The notes under the pieces were generated by a model. It was not told the origin of the DNA. It worked only from the letters and a program-made list of their open reading frames with translations, and searched no databases. A DNA stretch of 64,000 bases from Gammaproteobacteria bacterium (GTDB taxonomy: Bacteria; Pseudomonadota; Gammaproteobacteria; Steroidobacterales; GCA-2729495): NCBI GenBank assembly GCA_015709695.1, contig CP054183.1, positions 2,530,992-2,594,991 on the forward strand. The letters run 5' to 3'. The position numbers were made by a program, and so were the translations under genes. Positions within the stretch are counted from its first letter, which is position 1, and every line of letters begins with the position of its first letter. Shown here in pieces: positions 8,414 through 18,468 of the stretch.

Positions 8414-10055
8414 CGACATTCATGTTGCCGTAATCGCGGCTGCTGGCTTTGAGCCGGTGTCCCATGGCCTCCAGCGCCTGTATCTCCTGGTCGCTGAACG
8501 CACCGCGCTCGTAGGTCACCACGTCCGGCTGGAACTGGTGGTGGTAGCGCCTGAGTGCCGTCATGGAAGCCGCGTCGTGGCCGTCCATCCAGTCCAGCGC
8601 CGCCAGCAGCACCATGGTGATGATGCGGCTGCCGCCGGGCGTGCCGAGGATGGCCACGCCGCGCGGGGACTCGAGGAAGGTCGGCGTCATGCTGGAGAGC
8701 ATGCGCTTGCCCGGCGCGATGGCGTTGGCGCTCGCGCCCTGCAGCTCGTAGGCGTTGCCGGTGCCCGGCTTCACGGTGAAATCATCCATCTCGTTGTTGA
8801 GGATCACGCCGGTGCCGGGCGGCATGAAGGCCGAGCCGTACCAGGTATTGATGGAGAGCGTACCCGCCACCCGGTTGCCGTCGGCATCGAGGATGGAGAA
8901 ATGCGTGGTGTCATGGCCTTCGCTGCCATCCGCCCTGCCTGCGGGCAGCAGATCGCTCGGCGTGGCGCGATCCAGGCGGATGGAGGCACGCTGGCCGGCG
9001 GCGTAGAACGGGCTGAGCAGCTGCGCGACGGGCACTTCGCTGAATGCCGGATCGCCGAGCCAGACGCTGCGATCGCGGTAGGCGCGGCGCATGGCTTCGA
9101 TGACGAGGTGCTTGCGGGTGGCGCCATCGAGCTTGTCGAGATCCCAGCCCGAGAGCATGTTGAGCATGTCCACCAGGCCGATGCCTCCCGCCGAAGGCAG
9201 TGGCGCGGAGATGATCTCCACGCCGCGGTAGCGGCCGCGCACCGGCTCGCGCTCGATGACCCTGTACCCGGCGAGGTCCGCGGCGGACCAGATGCCGCCC
9301 GCGGCACGCACGCCCTCCACCAGCGCCGTCGCGGTGGGCCCGCGGTAGAAGCCGTCGAAGCCCGAAGCGGCCAGCCGGCGCAGCGTCACGGCGAGGTCCG
9401 GCTGGCGCAGGCGCGCGCCGGCCGCCGGCAGCTCCCCGCCCGGGAAGAACACCGCCATCAGCGCCGGCGACTTCTCCATCGCCTGACGGCGGAACCGCAG
9501 GCCCGCCTGCATGCCCGCTTCCATGGCGATCCCCTCCTCGGCGAGGCGGATGGCGGGAGCGAGGCTGCGCGCCAGGGGCAAGCGGCCGTACTGCCTGGCG
9601 ATATGCACCAGCGCGGCCGGCTCGCCGGGAATGCCCGCCGCCAGCGGGCCATCCAGGCTGGCACCGGGGATGACATTGCCGGCGGCGTCGAGATACATGC
9701 CGGCAGTCGCCGCGGCGGGTGCCGTCTCGCGCCCGTCGATCAGCACGTCGCGGTCACCGCGGGCCTGGTGCAGCAGCCAGAAGCCGCCACCACCGAGCCC
9801 GGAGGCATAGGGCTCGGCCACCGCCAGCGCGGCGCTCACGGCCACGGCAGCGTCGAAGGCGTTGCCGCCGGCAGCCAGCACTTCCTCTCCGGCGGCAACG
9901 GCCAGCGGCTGCGCCGCCGCAATGGCGGCCTTGCCCGGCCTGCCAGGCGCCGCGGCCCCGGCGGGCACGACGAAGCCGAGCGCGACGAGGACGAAACCCG
10001 CGAGAACGACACGGCACGGCACGGACTGGCGCCGACCCAGGGCTGCGCTGCGCAC
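8337..10055 (-). CDS. ggt: Gamma-glutamyltranspeptidase, exported
   Basis: A 572-residue periplasmic Ntn-hydrolase that cleaves or transfers the gamma-glutamyl group of glutathione. The proposed GTG start (10055) has a GAGG Shine-Dalgarno overlapping the coaD stop and gives a basic N-terminus, then VVLAGFVLVALGFVVPAGA, a good signal peptide. A second GTG at 10022 is possible. The N-terminal large-subunit core shows GGNAFDAAVAVSAALAVAEP and GGGGFWL. The autoprocessing nucleophile is the first Thr of DTTHFS (about residue 382), and the small subunit has ILGTPGGSRI. No ATG is available near the N-terminus. It lies downstream of coaD and ends inside mutM on the opposite strand. Confidence 0.9.
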   Translation of the reverse strand: MRSAALGRRQSVPCRVVLAGFVLVALGFVVPAGAAAPGRPGKAAIAAAQPLAVAAGEEVLAAGGNAFDAAVAVSAALAVAEPYASGLGGGGFWLLHQARGDRDVLIDGRETAPAAATAGMYLDAAGNVIPGASLDGPLAAGIPGEPAALVHIARQYGRLPLARSLAPAIRLAEEGIAMEAGMQAGLRFRRQAMEKSPALMAVFFPGGELPAAGARLRQPDLAVTLRRLAASGFDGFYRGPTATALVEGVRAAGGIWSAADLAGYRVIEREPVRGRYRGVEIISAPLPSAGGIGLVDMLNMLSGWDLDKLDGATRKHLVIEAMRRAYRDRSVWLGDPAFSEVPVAQLLSPFYAAGQRASIRLDRATPSDLLPAGRADGSEGHDTTHFSILDADGNRVAGTLSINTWYGSAFMPPGTGVILNNEMDDFTVKPGTGNAYELQGASANAIAPGKRMLSSMTPTFLESPRGVAILGTPGGSRIITMVLLAALDWMDGHDAASMTALRRYHHQFQPDVVTYERGAFSDQEIQALEAMGHRLKASSRDYGNMNVVTWDYVTGKVQAASDPRREGEALVY

Positions 10056-10066
10056 GGACCGCGGCC

Positions 10067-12214
<2,148 letters not shown>

Positions 12215-12218
<4 letters not shown>

Positions 12219-12916
12219 TCCGTCTGGACAAGGTCACCAAGCTCTACAAGGGGGGCCGCGAGGCGCTGCGCGAGGTCTCGCTGGAGATCGGCCCCGGCGA
12301 GATGATCTTCCTCACCGGCCATTCCGGCGCCGGCAAGAGCACCATCCTCAAGCTGCTGGCGCTGGTCGAGCGGCCGACCCAGGGCCAGCTGCTGGTGGAC
12401 GGCCGCAACGTCGGGCGCATGCCGGCGCGGGAGATCCCCGCCTACCGGCAACAGGTCGGCATGGTGTTCCAGGACCACAAGCTGCTCGACGGCCGTTCCG
12501 CCTTCGACAACGTGGCCCTGCCCCTGGTCATCGCCGGCCTCGCCCGGCGCGATATCGAGAAGCGCGTGCGCGCGGCGCTGGACCAGGTCGGCCTGCTCGA
12601 CAAGGAACGCCATGCTCCGCGCACGCTCTCGGCCGGCGAGCAGCAGCGCGTCGGCATCGCCCGGGCCGTGGTGGCACGTCCCCGGCTGCTGATCGCCGAC
12701 GAACCCACCGGCAACCTCGACGGCGAGCTGTCGCTGGAGATCATGCAGCTCTTCCGCCGTTTCAACGAGGTCGGTGTCACCATGGTCATCGCCACCCATG
12801 ACCTGGCGCTGGCCGGTCGCATCGGTGGCCGGCACGTGGTGCTGAGCCAGGGCCGCGTGCTGTCCGGGGATGCGCCATTGGCCACCGCGCCGCCGGCGCA
12901 ATCCGCGGCGGGCTAG
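12215..12916 (+). CDS. ftsE: Cell-division ABC ATPase FtsE
   Basis: A 233-residue ATPase that drives FtsX to activate septal peptidoglycan hydrolases through the divisome. Walker A is GHSGAGKSTILK, the Q-loop is VFQDHKLL, the signature is LSAGEQQRVGIAR and Walker B is LLIADEPTGNLD. The DxK in FQDHKLL and the short length are typical of FtsE rather than LolD. The start is a GTG at 12215 overlapping the ftsY stop. About 12 residues at the C-terminus are Ala/Pro-rich and non-conserved. Confidence 0.96.
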
Positions 12917-12928
12917 CCAGGACCAGCC

Positions 12929-13843
12929 ATGGGCACCTACCTCAGCCGCCATTTGCAGAACGCGCTCGCGGCCCTCGGCCAGCTGAGCCGCCAGCCGGTC
13001 GCGACGCTGCTCACCATCGGTGTCATCGGCATTGCGCTGGCACTGCCGGCCAGCCTGCAACTCCTCGTGCAGGGCGGGCAGCGCTTCGCCAGCGGCTGGT
13101 CCGACATCCGCGATTTCTCCGTCTACCTGAAGCCGGGCACCGACCTCGAGGTGGCACGCAAGCTCGCGCGTGCGCTCGCCAGCCATCCAGGCGTGAGCGA
13201 CACGCGGGTGATCGAGGCCGACACGGCACTCGCCGAGTTCGGCCGTGATCCGGCTTTCGGCGAGGCCCTGAAGGCGCTCAGGCAGAACCCGCTGCCCCAC
13301 ACGCTGGTGGTGCGCCCGGATGCCGATGCCGCGCCCGCCGCGCTCGATGCGCTGAAGGCCGAGCTGGCGGCGAAGCCCGAAGTCGACCTGGTACAGCTCG
13401 ACACCCAGTGGCTGATGCGGCTGGCGGCCATCCTCGACCTGGTCCGTCGCGGGATCTGGATCGCCGCGGTGCTGCTGGTCGCGGCGGTCATCTTCATCGT
13501 CGGCAATACCATCCGCCTGGACATCCAGAACCGGCGCCAGGAGATCGAGGTATCGAAGCTGCTGGGCGCCACCGACGCCTTCGTGCGCCGGCCGTTCCTC
13601 TACATCGGCTTCTGGTACGGCCTGCTGGGCGGGACCGTGGCCCTGCTGCTGCTGGCCGGGGCGCTGCTCCTGCTCCGCGGCCCGATGCAGCGGCTGCTGC
13701 AACTGTACGGGACTGATTTCGCGGGCTTCGGCCTGTCGCCCGACACGGCGCTGCTGGTGCTGGGAGCAGGCCTGGCCTCGGGCTGGGCCGGCGCCTGGCT
13801 GGCGGTCGGCCGGCACCTCTCGGCCATCGAACCGCAGGTGTAA
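12929..13843 (+). CDS. ftsX: Cell-division protein FtsX
   Basis: A 304-residue inner-membrane partner of FtsE. The first membrane helix is ATLLTIGVIGIALALPASLQ, followed by a periplasmic domain of about 130 residues that recruits cell-wall hydrolases or their activators. Three helices follow (IWIAAVLLVAAVIFIVGNTI, the GGTVALLLLAGALLLL region, and TALLVLGAGLASGWAGAWLA) around the cytoplasmic IEVSKLLGATDAFVRRPF loop, which is diagnostic of FtsX-type permeases. It starts 12 bp after ftsE with an AGGA Shine-Dalgarno. Confidence 0.95.
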   Translation: MGTYLSRHLQNALAALGQLSRQPVATLLTIGVIGIALALPASLQLLVQGGQRFASGWSDIRDFSVYLKPGTDLEVARKLARALASHPGVSDTRVIEADTALAEFGRDPAFGEALKALRQNPLPHTLVVRPDADAAPAALDALKAELAAKPEVDLVQLDTQWLMRLAAILDLVRRGIWIAAVLLVAAVIFIVGNTIRLDIQNRRQEIEVSKLLGATDAFVRRPFLYIGFWYGLLGGTVALLLLAGALLLLRGPMQRLLQLYGTDFAGFGLSPDTALLVLGAGLASGWAGAWLAVGRHLSAIEPQV

Positions 13844-13851
13844 GTCATTGA

Positions 13852-13870
13852 TCTGCCGTAGTCCGGCAGA
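13852..13870. other. Hairpin between ftsX and rpoH, no T-tract
   Basis: TCTGCCG and CGGCAGA form a perfect 7-bp stem around TAGTC, eight bases after the ftsX stop. No U-run follows, so it is not a standard intrinsic terminator. It may mark partial 3'-end processing or limit read-through from ftsX into rpoH. Confidence 0.6.
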
Positions 13871-13880
13871 CACCGTGTCG

Positions 13881-13908
13881 GGAACCTTGGCAGTCGTTAG
13901 CACTCAAA
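13881..13908 (+). promoter_or_regulatory. Candidate sigma-E (RpoE)-type promoter of rpoH
   Basis: GGAACCT (13881-13887) and TCAAA (13904-13908) are separated by 16 bp, closely matching the extracytoplasmic-stress promoter pattern GGAACTT-N15-17-TCAAA known from E. coli. rpoH is a classical sigma-E target there. The -10 element lies inside the CIRCE operator. The transcription start would fall around 13914-13917. Confidence 0.6.
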
Positions 13909-13923
13909 CCGGGCGAGTGCTAG
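13897..13923 (+). promoter_or_regulatory. CIRCE element (HrcA operator) upstream of rpoH
   Basis: TTAGCACTC, nine bases, then GAGTGCTAG match the CIRCE consensus TTAGCACTC-N9-GAGTGCTAA at 17 of 18 defined positions; the final A is G. HrcA repressor binds this inverted repeat and usually controls groESL and dnaK operons. Here it lies 32 bp upstream of the rpoH start codon and covers the -10 and start-site region of a sigma-E-like promoter, so HrcA binding would be expected to repress rpoH transcription. Confidence 0.88.
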
Positions 13924-13954
13924 GATGACTTCAGCAAGGAGGATCCCGATCCCG

Positions 13955-14818
13955 ATGAACGCCGCTCTCGTCAGCCAGTCACGCCAGCTGGCCCTCGCCG
14001 GGCCGGTTGGCAGCCTCGATGCCTACATCCAGGCCGTCAACACCATTCCGGTGCTGCCGGCGGAGGAGGAGCAGCGCCTGGCCCACCGCCTTCGCGAAGC
14101 CGGCGATCTCGACGCCGCCCGCGAACTGGTGCTGGCCCACCTGCGCTTCGTGGTGCACATCGCCCGCGGCTATTCCGGCTATGGCCTGCCGCTCGGCGAC
14201 CTGGTCCAGGAAGGCAACATCGGCCTGATGAAGGCCGTGAAGCGCTTCGACCCCGGGGTCGGCGTGCGGCTGGTGTCCTTTGCCGTCCACTGGATCCGCG
14301 CCGAGATCCACGAATACGTGCTGCGCAACTGGCGCCTGGTGCGCATGGCGACCACCAAGGCGCAGCGCAAGCTGTTCTTCAATCTCCGCCGCGCCAAGAC
14401 CGGCCTCGGCTGGCTGTCCCGCGACGAAACCGAGGCCATCGCCCGCGACCTCGGCGTGCCGGCCCGCGAGGTGACCGAGATGGAGCAGCGCCTCGCCGGC
14501 CATGACCTGGTCTTCGATCCGGTGCCGAGCGACAGCGACGAGAACAGCGTGTCTCCGGCCGCCTACCTGCCGGCGCCCAACGCCGACCCGGCGGAACAGC
14601 TGGAGCATGATGACTGGCAGGAGCGCACCGCCGGACAGCTGCACCAGGCCCTCGGCCGGCTCGACGAGCGCAGCCGCGCCATCATCCAGGCGCGCTGGAT
14701 GGCAGAGGAGAAGGCCACGCTGCAGGACCTGGCGGACCGCTTCGGGATTTCGGCCGAGCGGGTACGCCAGATCGAGCAGCAGGCGATGCGTGCCCTGCGG
14801 GGTGCCGTCGCAGCCTGA
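13955..14818 (+). CDS. rpoH: Heat-shock sigma factor sigma-32
   Basis: A 287-residue sigma-70-family factor directing RNA polymerase to heat-shock promoters. Region 2 contains [36 protein letters not shown] and [19 protein letters not shown]. The RpoH-specific box [10 protein letters not shown] follows immediately and excludes other sigma factors. Region 4 has [19 protein letters not shown] (helix-turn-helix). The start is the ATG at 13955, 11 bp after a perfect AAGGAGG; an ATG at 13925 lacks a ribosome site. It lies downstream of ftsX as in E. coli, but with its own operator and promoter. Confidence 0.96.
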   Translation: MNAALVSQSRQLALAGPVGSLDAYIQAVNTIPVLPAEEEQRLAHRLREAGDLDAARELVLAHLRFVVHIARGYSGYGLPLGDLVQEGNIGLMKAVKRFDPGVGVRLVSFAVHWIRAEIHEYVLRNWRLVRMATTKAQRKLFFNLRRAKTGLGWLSRDETEAIARDLGVPAREVTEMEQRLAGHDLVFDPVPSDSDENSVSPAAYLPAPNADPAEQLEHDDWQERTAGQLHQALGRLDERSRAIIQARWMAEEKATLQDLADRFGISAERVRQIEQQAMRALRGAVAA

Positions 14819-14820
14819 GG

Positions 14821-15525
14821 CTAGTTCGCCGTCAGCGGCACGATGGTGATCTCCACCCGCCGGTTCTGCGCCTTGCCCTCGGGCGTGGCGTTGCTGGCAA
14901 TCGGCCGGCTCTCGCCGGCACCGACGGCGATGAAGCGGTCGGCGCGCAGGTCACGCGAGGTCAGGTAGGCGACCACGCTGTTGGCGCGCTTCTCCGACAG
15001 CAGCTGGTTGTAGGAATCGCTGCCGTCGCTGTCGGTGTGGCCGGCCACCTCGACCATGGTCTTGTCGAATTCCTTCAGCACCAGGGCCACGGAGTCGAGC
15101 ACCGGGTAGAACGACGAGTTGATGTCGCCGCTGTTCACCGCGAAGGTGATGTTGCCCGGCATGTTGAGGGTGATGTTCTCGCCCTTCGGGCCGGTGCGGG
15201 TCACGCTGACCCCCGTACCCTGCAGCCTGGCCCGCAGCGCCGCGTCCTGGCGGTCCATGTAGTTGCCGACGGCGCCGCCGGCCACCGCACCGACGCCGCC
15301 GAGGATCAGGGCGTTCTTCTTGCGCTGGGCCGAGTCGTTGCCGGTGATCAGCCCGATGGCCACACCCGTGGCCGCGCCGATGGCCGCACCCTTGGTGGTC
15401 TTGTTGACCTCGGTCTGGCCCGTGTAGGGATCCGTGGTCTGCATGTACTCGCAGCCGCCAGCCAGGACCATCAGCCCCATCAGGCCGGCCAGTCCGGCCT
15501 TCCTCGCCATACCATTCATCAGCAT
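14821..15525 (-). CDS. OmpA-family lipoprotein with glycine zipper
   Basis: A 234-residue outer-membrane lipoprotein. The signal peptide ends in the lipobox LAGGC (about residue 25). Residues 45-90 are Gly/Ala-rich zipper segments (GAAIGAATGVAIGLITGN and GGVGAVAGGAVGNYM), and residues 115-234 form an OmpA C-terminal domain: GHTDSDGSDSYNQLLSEKRA and NRRVEITIVP, the peptidoglycan (diaminopimelate)-binding motif. It probably tethers the outer membrane to the cell wall. The ATG at 15525 follows AGGAGCGGAAT. It is convergent with rpoH, with only 2 bp between the stops. Confidence 0.9.
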   Translation of the reverse strand: MLMNGMARKAGLAGLMGLMVLAGGCEYMQTTDPYTGQTEVNKTTKGAAIGAATGVAIGLITGNDSAQRKKNALILGGVGAVAGGAVGNYMDRQDAALRARLQGTGVSVTRTGPKGENITLNMPGNITFAVNSGDINSSFYPVLDSVALVLKEFDKTMVEVAGHTDSDGSDSYNQLLSEKRANSVVAYLTSRDLRADRFIAVGAGESRPIASNATPEGKAQNRRVEITIVPLTAN

Positions 15526-15537
15526 ATTCCGCTCCTG

Positions 15538-15560
15538 AAAAAGGCCCGCGCGGGCGGGCC
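15538..15560 (-). terminator. Intrinsic terminator-like hairpin in the leader of the OmpA-type lipoprotein
   Basis: On the minus strand, GGCCCGC, a CCGC loop and GCGGGCC are followed by five T's, then directly by the AGGAGCGG ribosome site of the lipoprotein gene. The hairpin ends about 12 bases before the start codon, so it is either an attenuator or a block to antisense read-through. Confidence 0.6.
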
Positions 15561-15781
15561 ACCTTATCCCAGAATCACGGGCTCCCGGCAACCGGGTCCG
15601 CCCGCACTTGCCCCACGTGGCCACGGTTGTCGGTGCCCCGGGAAAGCCTTAGCGTCGATCCCATGACGCCCGGCCCTGCGAGACTGGTTCGACTGCCCGG
15701 ACTGCGGCCGGTTCCAGCGCCAGCCGGGACCCCGGCCCGGCTGCGTGAACCCGGTCACGGTCGGTGTTCGCCCTGACGCGC

Positions 15782-17110
15782 ATGGCCGGGGCAGCCCCAT
15801 ACGGCGACCGCGCCCTCTGGCGGATCGCCGCGCCGATGATCCTCTCCTCCGTGACGACACCGCTGCTCGGCCTGGTCGACACCGCCGTGGTCGGCCATCT
15901 CGACGAGCCCCGGTACCTCGGCGCGGTCGCCACCGGCTCGACCCTGTTCACCGTGCTGTTCATGGGGCTGAACTTCCTGCGCATGGGCACCACCGGCGTC
16001 ACCGCCCAGGCTTTCGGCGCCGGCCGCGGCGATGCCACGCGCCAGGCCCTGGGCCAGGCACTGGCCATGGCTGCGCTGCTGGCCCTGGCCATGATCGTGC
16101 TGCAGGCGTGGATCGTCGGCTTCGGGCTGGCGGTGCTCGGGCCGGGCCCGGAGGTGGCCGGGCTGACGCGCCAGTATTTCGCGGTGCGCATCTGGAGCGC
16201 GCCCGCCTCGCTCGCCAACTTCGTCATCGTCGGCTGGCTGCTCGGCATGCAGAACGCCCGGGGCCCGCTGGCGCTGACGCTGGCTACGAACCTGGTCAAT
16301 GTCGCGCTCTCGGTGCTGTTCGTCACCGGGCTCGGCCTGCAGGTGCGCGGCGTGGCGCTGGCCACGCTGCTGGCCGAGCTGGCCGGCCTCGCCGTGGGCG
16401 CCATGTACGTCAGGCAGGAACTCGCCCGCTGCCCGGGACGCTGGCAACCGGCCTGGCTGGCCGACATCGCCAGTTACCGCCGGCTTGCCGGCATCAATGC
16501 CAACCTGCTGTTGCGCACCCTGTCGCTGATGTTCGTCTTCGCCTTCATCACCGCCCGCGGTGCGCGCGCCGGCGAGGTGATCCTGGCCGCAAACGCGGTA
16601 CTGCTCAACTTCCAGTACTTCACCTCGTATGCGCTCGATGGCATCGCCCATGCGGCCGAGGCCCTGGTCGGCAGGGCTGTCGGCGCCGCGGACCGTGAAG
16701 GACTGCGGCAGGTGGTGGCCCGGGGCCTGCGCTGGTCGCTGCTGTTCGCCGGCGCCTTCACCCTGGCCTACGGCCTGCTCGGTGGCCGGATCATCGATGC
16801 GCTGACCGGCATCGAGGCCATCCGCACCGCGGCCCGCGACTACCTGCCGTGGCTGGCCATGCTGCCGCTGGTCTCGGCCTGGAGCTTCCTCTATGACGGG
16901 GTGTTCGTCGGTGCGACGCGCTCACGCGAGATGCGCCAGGTGATGATGGGCGCGGCACTGCTGGTATTCCTGCCGGCCTGGTACCTGGCGCAGCCGCTGG
17001 GCAACCACGCGCTCTGGCTGGCGTTTACCGCCTTCATGGCCGCACGCGGCATCGGCATGCACCTGTGGTTTCGCCGCCTGGTGCACCGCGATGCCCTCGC
17101 CGCCGGCTGA
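15782..17110 (+). CDS. MATE exporter, DinF-like
   Basis: A 442-residue multidrug-and-toxin-extrusion transporter with about 12 membrane helices, exporting organic cations or oxidants by H+ or Na+ antiport. APMILSSVTTPLLGLVDTAVVGHL in the first helix pair and GTTGVTAQAFGAG are signatures of the DinF branch, and the second half repeats the pattern at FQYFTSYALDGIAHAAEALVG. The N-terminus is uncertain: ATG at 15782 or GTG at 15764, neither with a clear ribosome site. It is monocistronic, about 250 bp from the divergent lipoprotein gene. Substrate unknown. Confidence 0.9.
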   Translation: MAGAAPYGDRALWRIAAPMILSSVTTPLLGLVDTAVVGHLDEPRYLGAVATGSTLFTVLFMGLNFLRMGTTGVTAQAFGAGRGDATRQALGQALAMAALLALAMIVLQAWIVGFGLAVLGPGPEVAGLTRQYFAVRIWSAPASLANFVIVGWLLGMQNARGPLALTLATNLVNVALSVLFVTGLGLQVRGVALATLLAELAGLAVGAMYVRQELARCPGRWQPAWLADIASYRRLAGINANLLLRTLSLMFVFAFITARGARAGEVILAANAVLLNFQYFTSYALDGIAHAAEALVGRAVGAADREGLRQVVARGLRWSLLFAGAFTLAYGLLGGRIIDALTGIEAIRTAARDYLPWLAMLPLVSAWSFLYDGVFVGATRSREMRQVMMGAALLVFLPAWYLAQPLGNHALWLAFTAFMAARGIGMHLWFRRLVHRDALAAG

Positions 17111-17204
17111 ATCCACGGCGCCGCTGCCGCCCGCATGTCATGATCGCGCCTGCTTTCCGGGACGATGCCATGAAGGGAGGGCGCCGGCCTGGCGCCAGCC
17201 ACCC

Positions 17205-17759
17205 ATGAAGAGAAGCGATAATCCCTGGACCACCCTTTCGGTGCGCCAGGTCTATGCCAACCCCTGGCTGGAACTGTGGGAGGAGCGTTGCCTGGATCCG
17301 TCCGGCAGGCCCGCCCTCTACGGCCGGGTCAGCTTCCGCAGCAAGGCCGTCGGCATCATTCCGCTGGACGACGCGGGCAACACCTGGCTGGTCGGCCAGT
17401 ACCGCTACTGCCTCAAGCGCTATTCCTGGGAGATCCCCATGGGCGGCTCCCCGCACCCGGCCAGCGTGCTCGACTCCGCGCGCCGCGAGCTGAAGGAGGA
17501 AACCGGCCTCAGTGCCGGACGCTGGGAACAGATCCTGTTCCTCCACACCAGCAACTCGGTGACCGACGAGGAAGGCTACGTGTTCGTCGCCGAGGACCTG
17601 ACCGAGGGCGAGACGGAGTTCGAGTCCACCGAGAAAATCGAGGTCCGCAGGCTGCCGGTGCTGGAGGCGATCCACATGGCGCGCAGCGGCGGCATCACCG
17701 ATGCGTTGAGCGTCGCCGGGCTGCTGCAGCTGGGCGCGCTGCGTGGCTGGTTGCAGTGA
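17205..17759 (+). CDS. Nudix hydrolase, ADP-sugar pyrophosphatase-like
   Basis: A 184-residue Nudix protein. The N-terminal strand pattern (VRQVYANPWLELWEERCLDP) and the placement of the Nudix helix resemble ADP-ribose/ADP-sugar pyrophosphatases. The box reads GGSPHPASVLDSARRELKEE, continuing TGL, and keeps the catalytic REUxEExGU half. The first Glu of the G-x5-E pattern is replaced by Ala. The start is the ATG at 17205; longer forms extend into non-conserved sequence. It is first in a same-strand series with the DUF924, thiolase and hydrolase genes. Substrate is inferred only. Confidence 0.82.
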   Translation: MKRSDNPWTTLSVRQVYANPWLELWEERCLDPSGRPALYGRVSFRSKAVGIIPLDDAGNTWLVGQYRYCLKRYSWEIPMGGSPHPASVLDSARRELKEETGLSAGRWEQILFLHTSNSVTDEEGYVFVAEDLTEGETEFESTEKIEVRRLPVLEAIHMARSGGITDALSVAGLLQLGALRGWLQ

Positions 17760-17815
17760 GATGCCCGGCACGCTGCGGTTGCTGCGCCACGGCCTGCCTG
17801 CGATGATGGCCCGCC

Positions 17816-18427
17816 ATGCAGGATGAAGCGATCCGGAAGGTCCTCGAGTTCTGGTTCTCGGCCGCGGAGCTCGATGCGCCGCAGATCGACAGCCGGATGG
17901 AGCGCTGGTTCGGCAGCGATCAGGCCCTCGACGAGCGGATCCGCACCGAGTTCGGCGCGCTGCTGGAGCGCGCCCTGGCAGGCGACCTCGACGGCTGGGC
18001 CGCCACCGCCGAGGGGCGGCTCGCCCTGATCCTGCTGCTCGACCAGTTCTGCCGCAACATCCATCGCGGCACCGCGCAGGCCTTCGCCGGGGACCGACGC
18101 GCCCTGAAGCTCTGCATCGAGGGTTCCATGGGCAACGAGTACCGCACGCTGTCGCCGGTGCAGCGGGTGTTCTTCTTCATGCCGCTGCAGCACGCCGAGT
18201 CCGCCGCTGTCCAGGACAAGTCAGTGCGCATCTACAACGCGCTGGCCGAAGGCGTCTCCGACACCCTGCGGGAGACGTTCCTGACCTTCGCGCAGTTTGC
18301 GGAACTCCATCGCGACATCGTCGCCCGCTTCGGGCGCTTCCCGCATCGCAACCGGGTCCTGGGGCGCAGCAACACGCCCGAGGAAGAATCCTATCTCGCC
18401 GCCGAGGCACCGCGCTTCGGCCAGTAG
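17816..18427 (+). CDS. DUF924-family protein
   Basis: A 203-residue soluble helical protein. VLEFWFSA at the N-terminus, LILLLDQFCRNIHRGTAQAF in the middle, FFFMPLQHAES and FGRFPHRNRVLGR near the end are the conserved blocks of DUF924, a TPR-like family with no established activity. The length matches the family. It starts 56 bp after the Nudix gene and 41 bp before the thiolase, so co-transcription is possible. The strong His/Arg/Asp conservation suggests an enzyme, but nothing in the sequence identifies a substrate. Confidence 0.85.
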   Translation: MQDEAIRKVLEFWFSAAELDAPQIDSRMERWFGSDQALDERIRTEFGALLERALAGDLDGWAATAEGRLALILLLDQFCRNIHRGTAQAFAGDRRALKLCIEGSMGNEYRTLSPVQRVFFFMPLQHAESAAVQDKSVRIYNALAEGVSDTLRETFLTFAQFAELHRDIVARFGRFPHRNRVLGRSNTPEEESYLAAEAPRFGQ

Positions 18428-18468
18428 CGGCGCCAGCCAGACAGCTGCCCTCCAGGGAGGGAACCCGC

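Noticed and set aside
13852-13870. Intrinsic terminator of ftsX
   Set aside because: A perfect 7-bp stem exists but no T-run follows; listed only as a hairpin.
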